Positions 6,164 through 6,389 of a stretch of DNA of 6,389 nucleotides are shown piece by piece. Source of the stretch: Gammaproteobacteria bacterium UBA2168 (lineage in GTDB: Bacteria; Pseudomonadota; Gammaproteobacteria; Pseudomonadales; Azotimanducaceae); NCBI GenBank assembly GCA_002327525.1, contig DCWG01000141.1, forward strand, positions 1-6,389, read 5' to 3'. The notes under the pieces are model-generated. The model had not been told where the DNA came from and did not search any database. It saw only the letters and a list, made by a program, of their open reading frames with translations. The translations under genes were made by a program, and so were the position numbers. Position 1 is the stretch's first letter, and the number at the start of each line of letters is the position of its first letter.

Positions 6164-6389
6164 ATGGTGCGCGGCATACGACTGCCGGAGCACGTGGCCG
6201 AAACCCTGAGCGAATCCCGGCACGCCATCAATTATCGCATGAGGGTTTTCGTCGGCTACCACACCACCCAGGTGAGATGAGTGAGCGCATCATCTGGCCC
6301 CTGGCGCGCTCGTACTGGGGCAAGATCTGGACGCTCACGGCATGGTGTGAACTGCGCCAATCCTTCCGCAATTTCCGGGCCGCAATTTC
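6164..6389 (+). pseudogene. Frameshifted WYL-domain (YafY-type) transcriptional regulator fragment
   Basis: From about 6182 one frame reads LPEHVAETLSESRHAINYRM followed by RVFVGYHTTQ, then stops at 6278-6280. The adjacent frame continues from about 6274 as GEMSERIIWPLARSYWGKIW and then TLTAWCELRQSFRNFR to the window edge. Together these resemble the WYL ligand-sensing domain of YafY-family regulators, whose hallmark is 'Y-x5-G-x-x-S-E-R-x-x-W-P-L', an aromatic-Trp-Gly turn, then 'WTL-x-AWCELR-x-x-FR-x-FR'. One extra G at 6271-6272 would join the frames as YHTTQGEMSERIIWPL. Family members normally start with a DNA-binding winged helix and run to about 230-330 residues; no such helix is visible upstream, so the copy seems truncated as well as shifted. 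The final residues (FRAAI, where FR-x-DRI is usual) hint at further decay. A sequencing error at the G run could explain the shift but not the missing N-terminus. The rest lies beyond the window. Confidence 0.68.

Noticed and set aside
1..6389. CRISPR arrays, tRNA or rRNA genes, intact insertion sequences
   Set aside because: I saw no spaced direct repeats, tRNA cloverleaf, rRNA segment, transposase motif or paired terminal inverted repeats on either strand.

Overview
The window is GC-rich, gene-dense bacterial DNA. Strongly G/C-biased third codon positions, overlapping stop/start codons and the gene families present all suggest a proteobacterium, probably a gammaproteobacterium. This is inference; no rRNA or tRNA gene is present to fix the taxonomy.

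Layout. Positions 1-792 (minus strand) hold the N-terminal 264 codons of a PEGA-repeat protein with one membrane anchor; it runs off the left edge. A divergent intergenic or leader region of about 260 bp follows. From about 1053 to 5918 four plus-strand genes are packed stop-on-start: a multi-pass membrane protein resembling a GT-C glycosyltransferase, an AsnB-type glutamine amidotransferase, a class I SAM-dependent methyltransferase, and a GT2 polyprenyl-phosphate glycosyltransferase of the DPM1/ArnC type with two C-terminal membrane segments. The three junctions overlap by 1, 4 and 4 nt (TGATG, GTGA, ATGA), which strongly suggests a co-transcribed, translationally coupled operon.

Downstream of 5918 there is no convincing terminator. 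A new ATG lies one nucleotide after the GT2 stop and opens a frame with a hydrophobic N-terminus, but the sequence soon stops looking like one coherent protein. By about 6164-6389 it contains a recognisable WYL-domain (YafY-type regulator) segment split over two frames. Adding one G at 6271-6272 would rejoin it, so this is a frameshifted regulator remnant or a sequencing error.

Working model (inference). The GT2 enzyme loads a sugar onto polyprenyl phosphate at the inner membrane. The GT-C-like protein transfers that sugar to a periplasmic acceptor. The AsnB homologue and the methyltransferase amidate and methylate a sugar or another precursor. This would be a compact surface-glycan or glycoconjugate modification cassette. 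The most unusual detail is in AsnB: the conserved Asn-Gly-Glu of the glutaminase pocket reads Asn-Gly-Ala.
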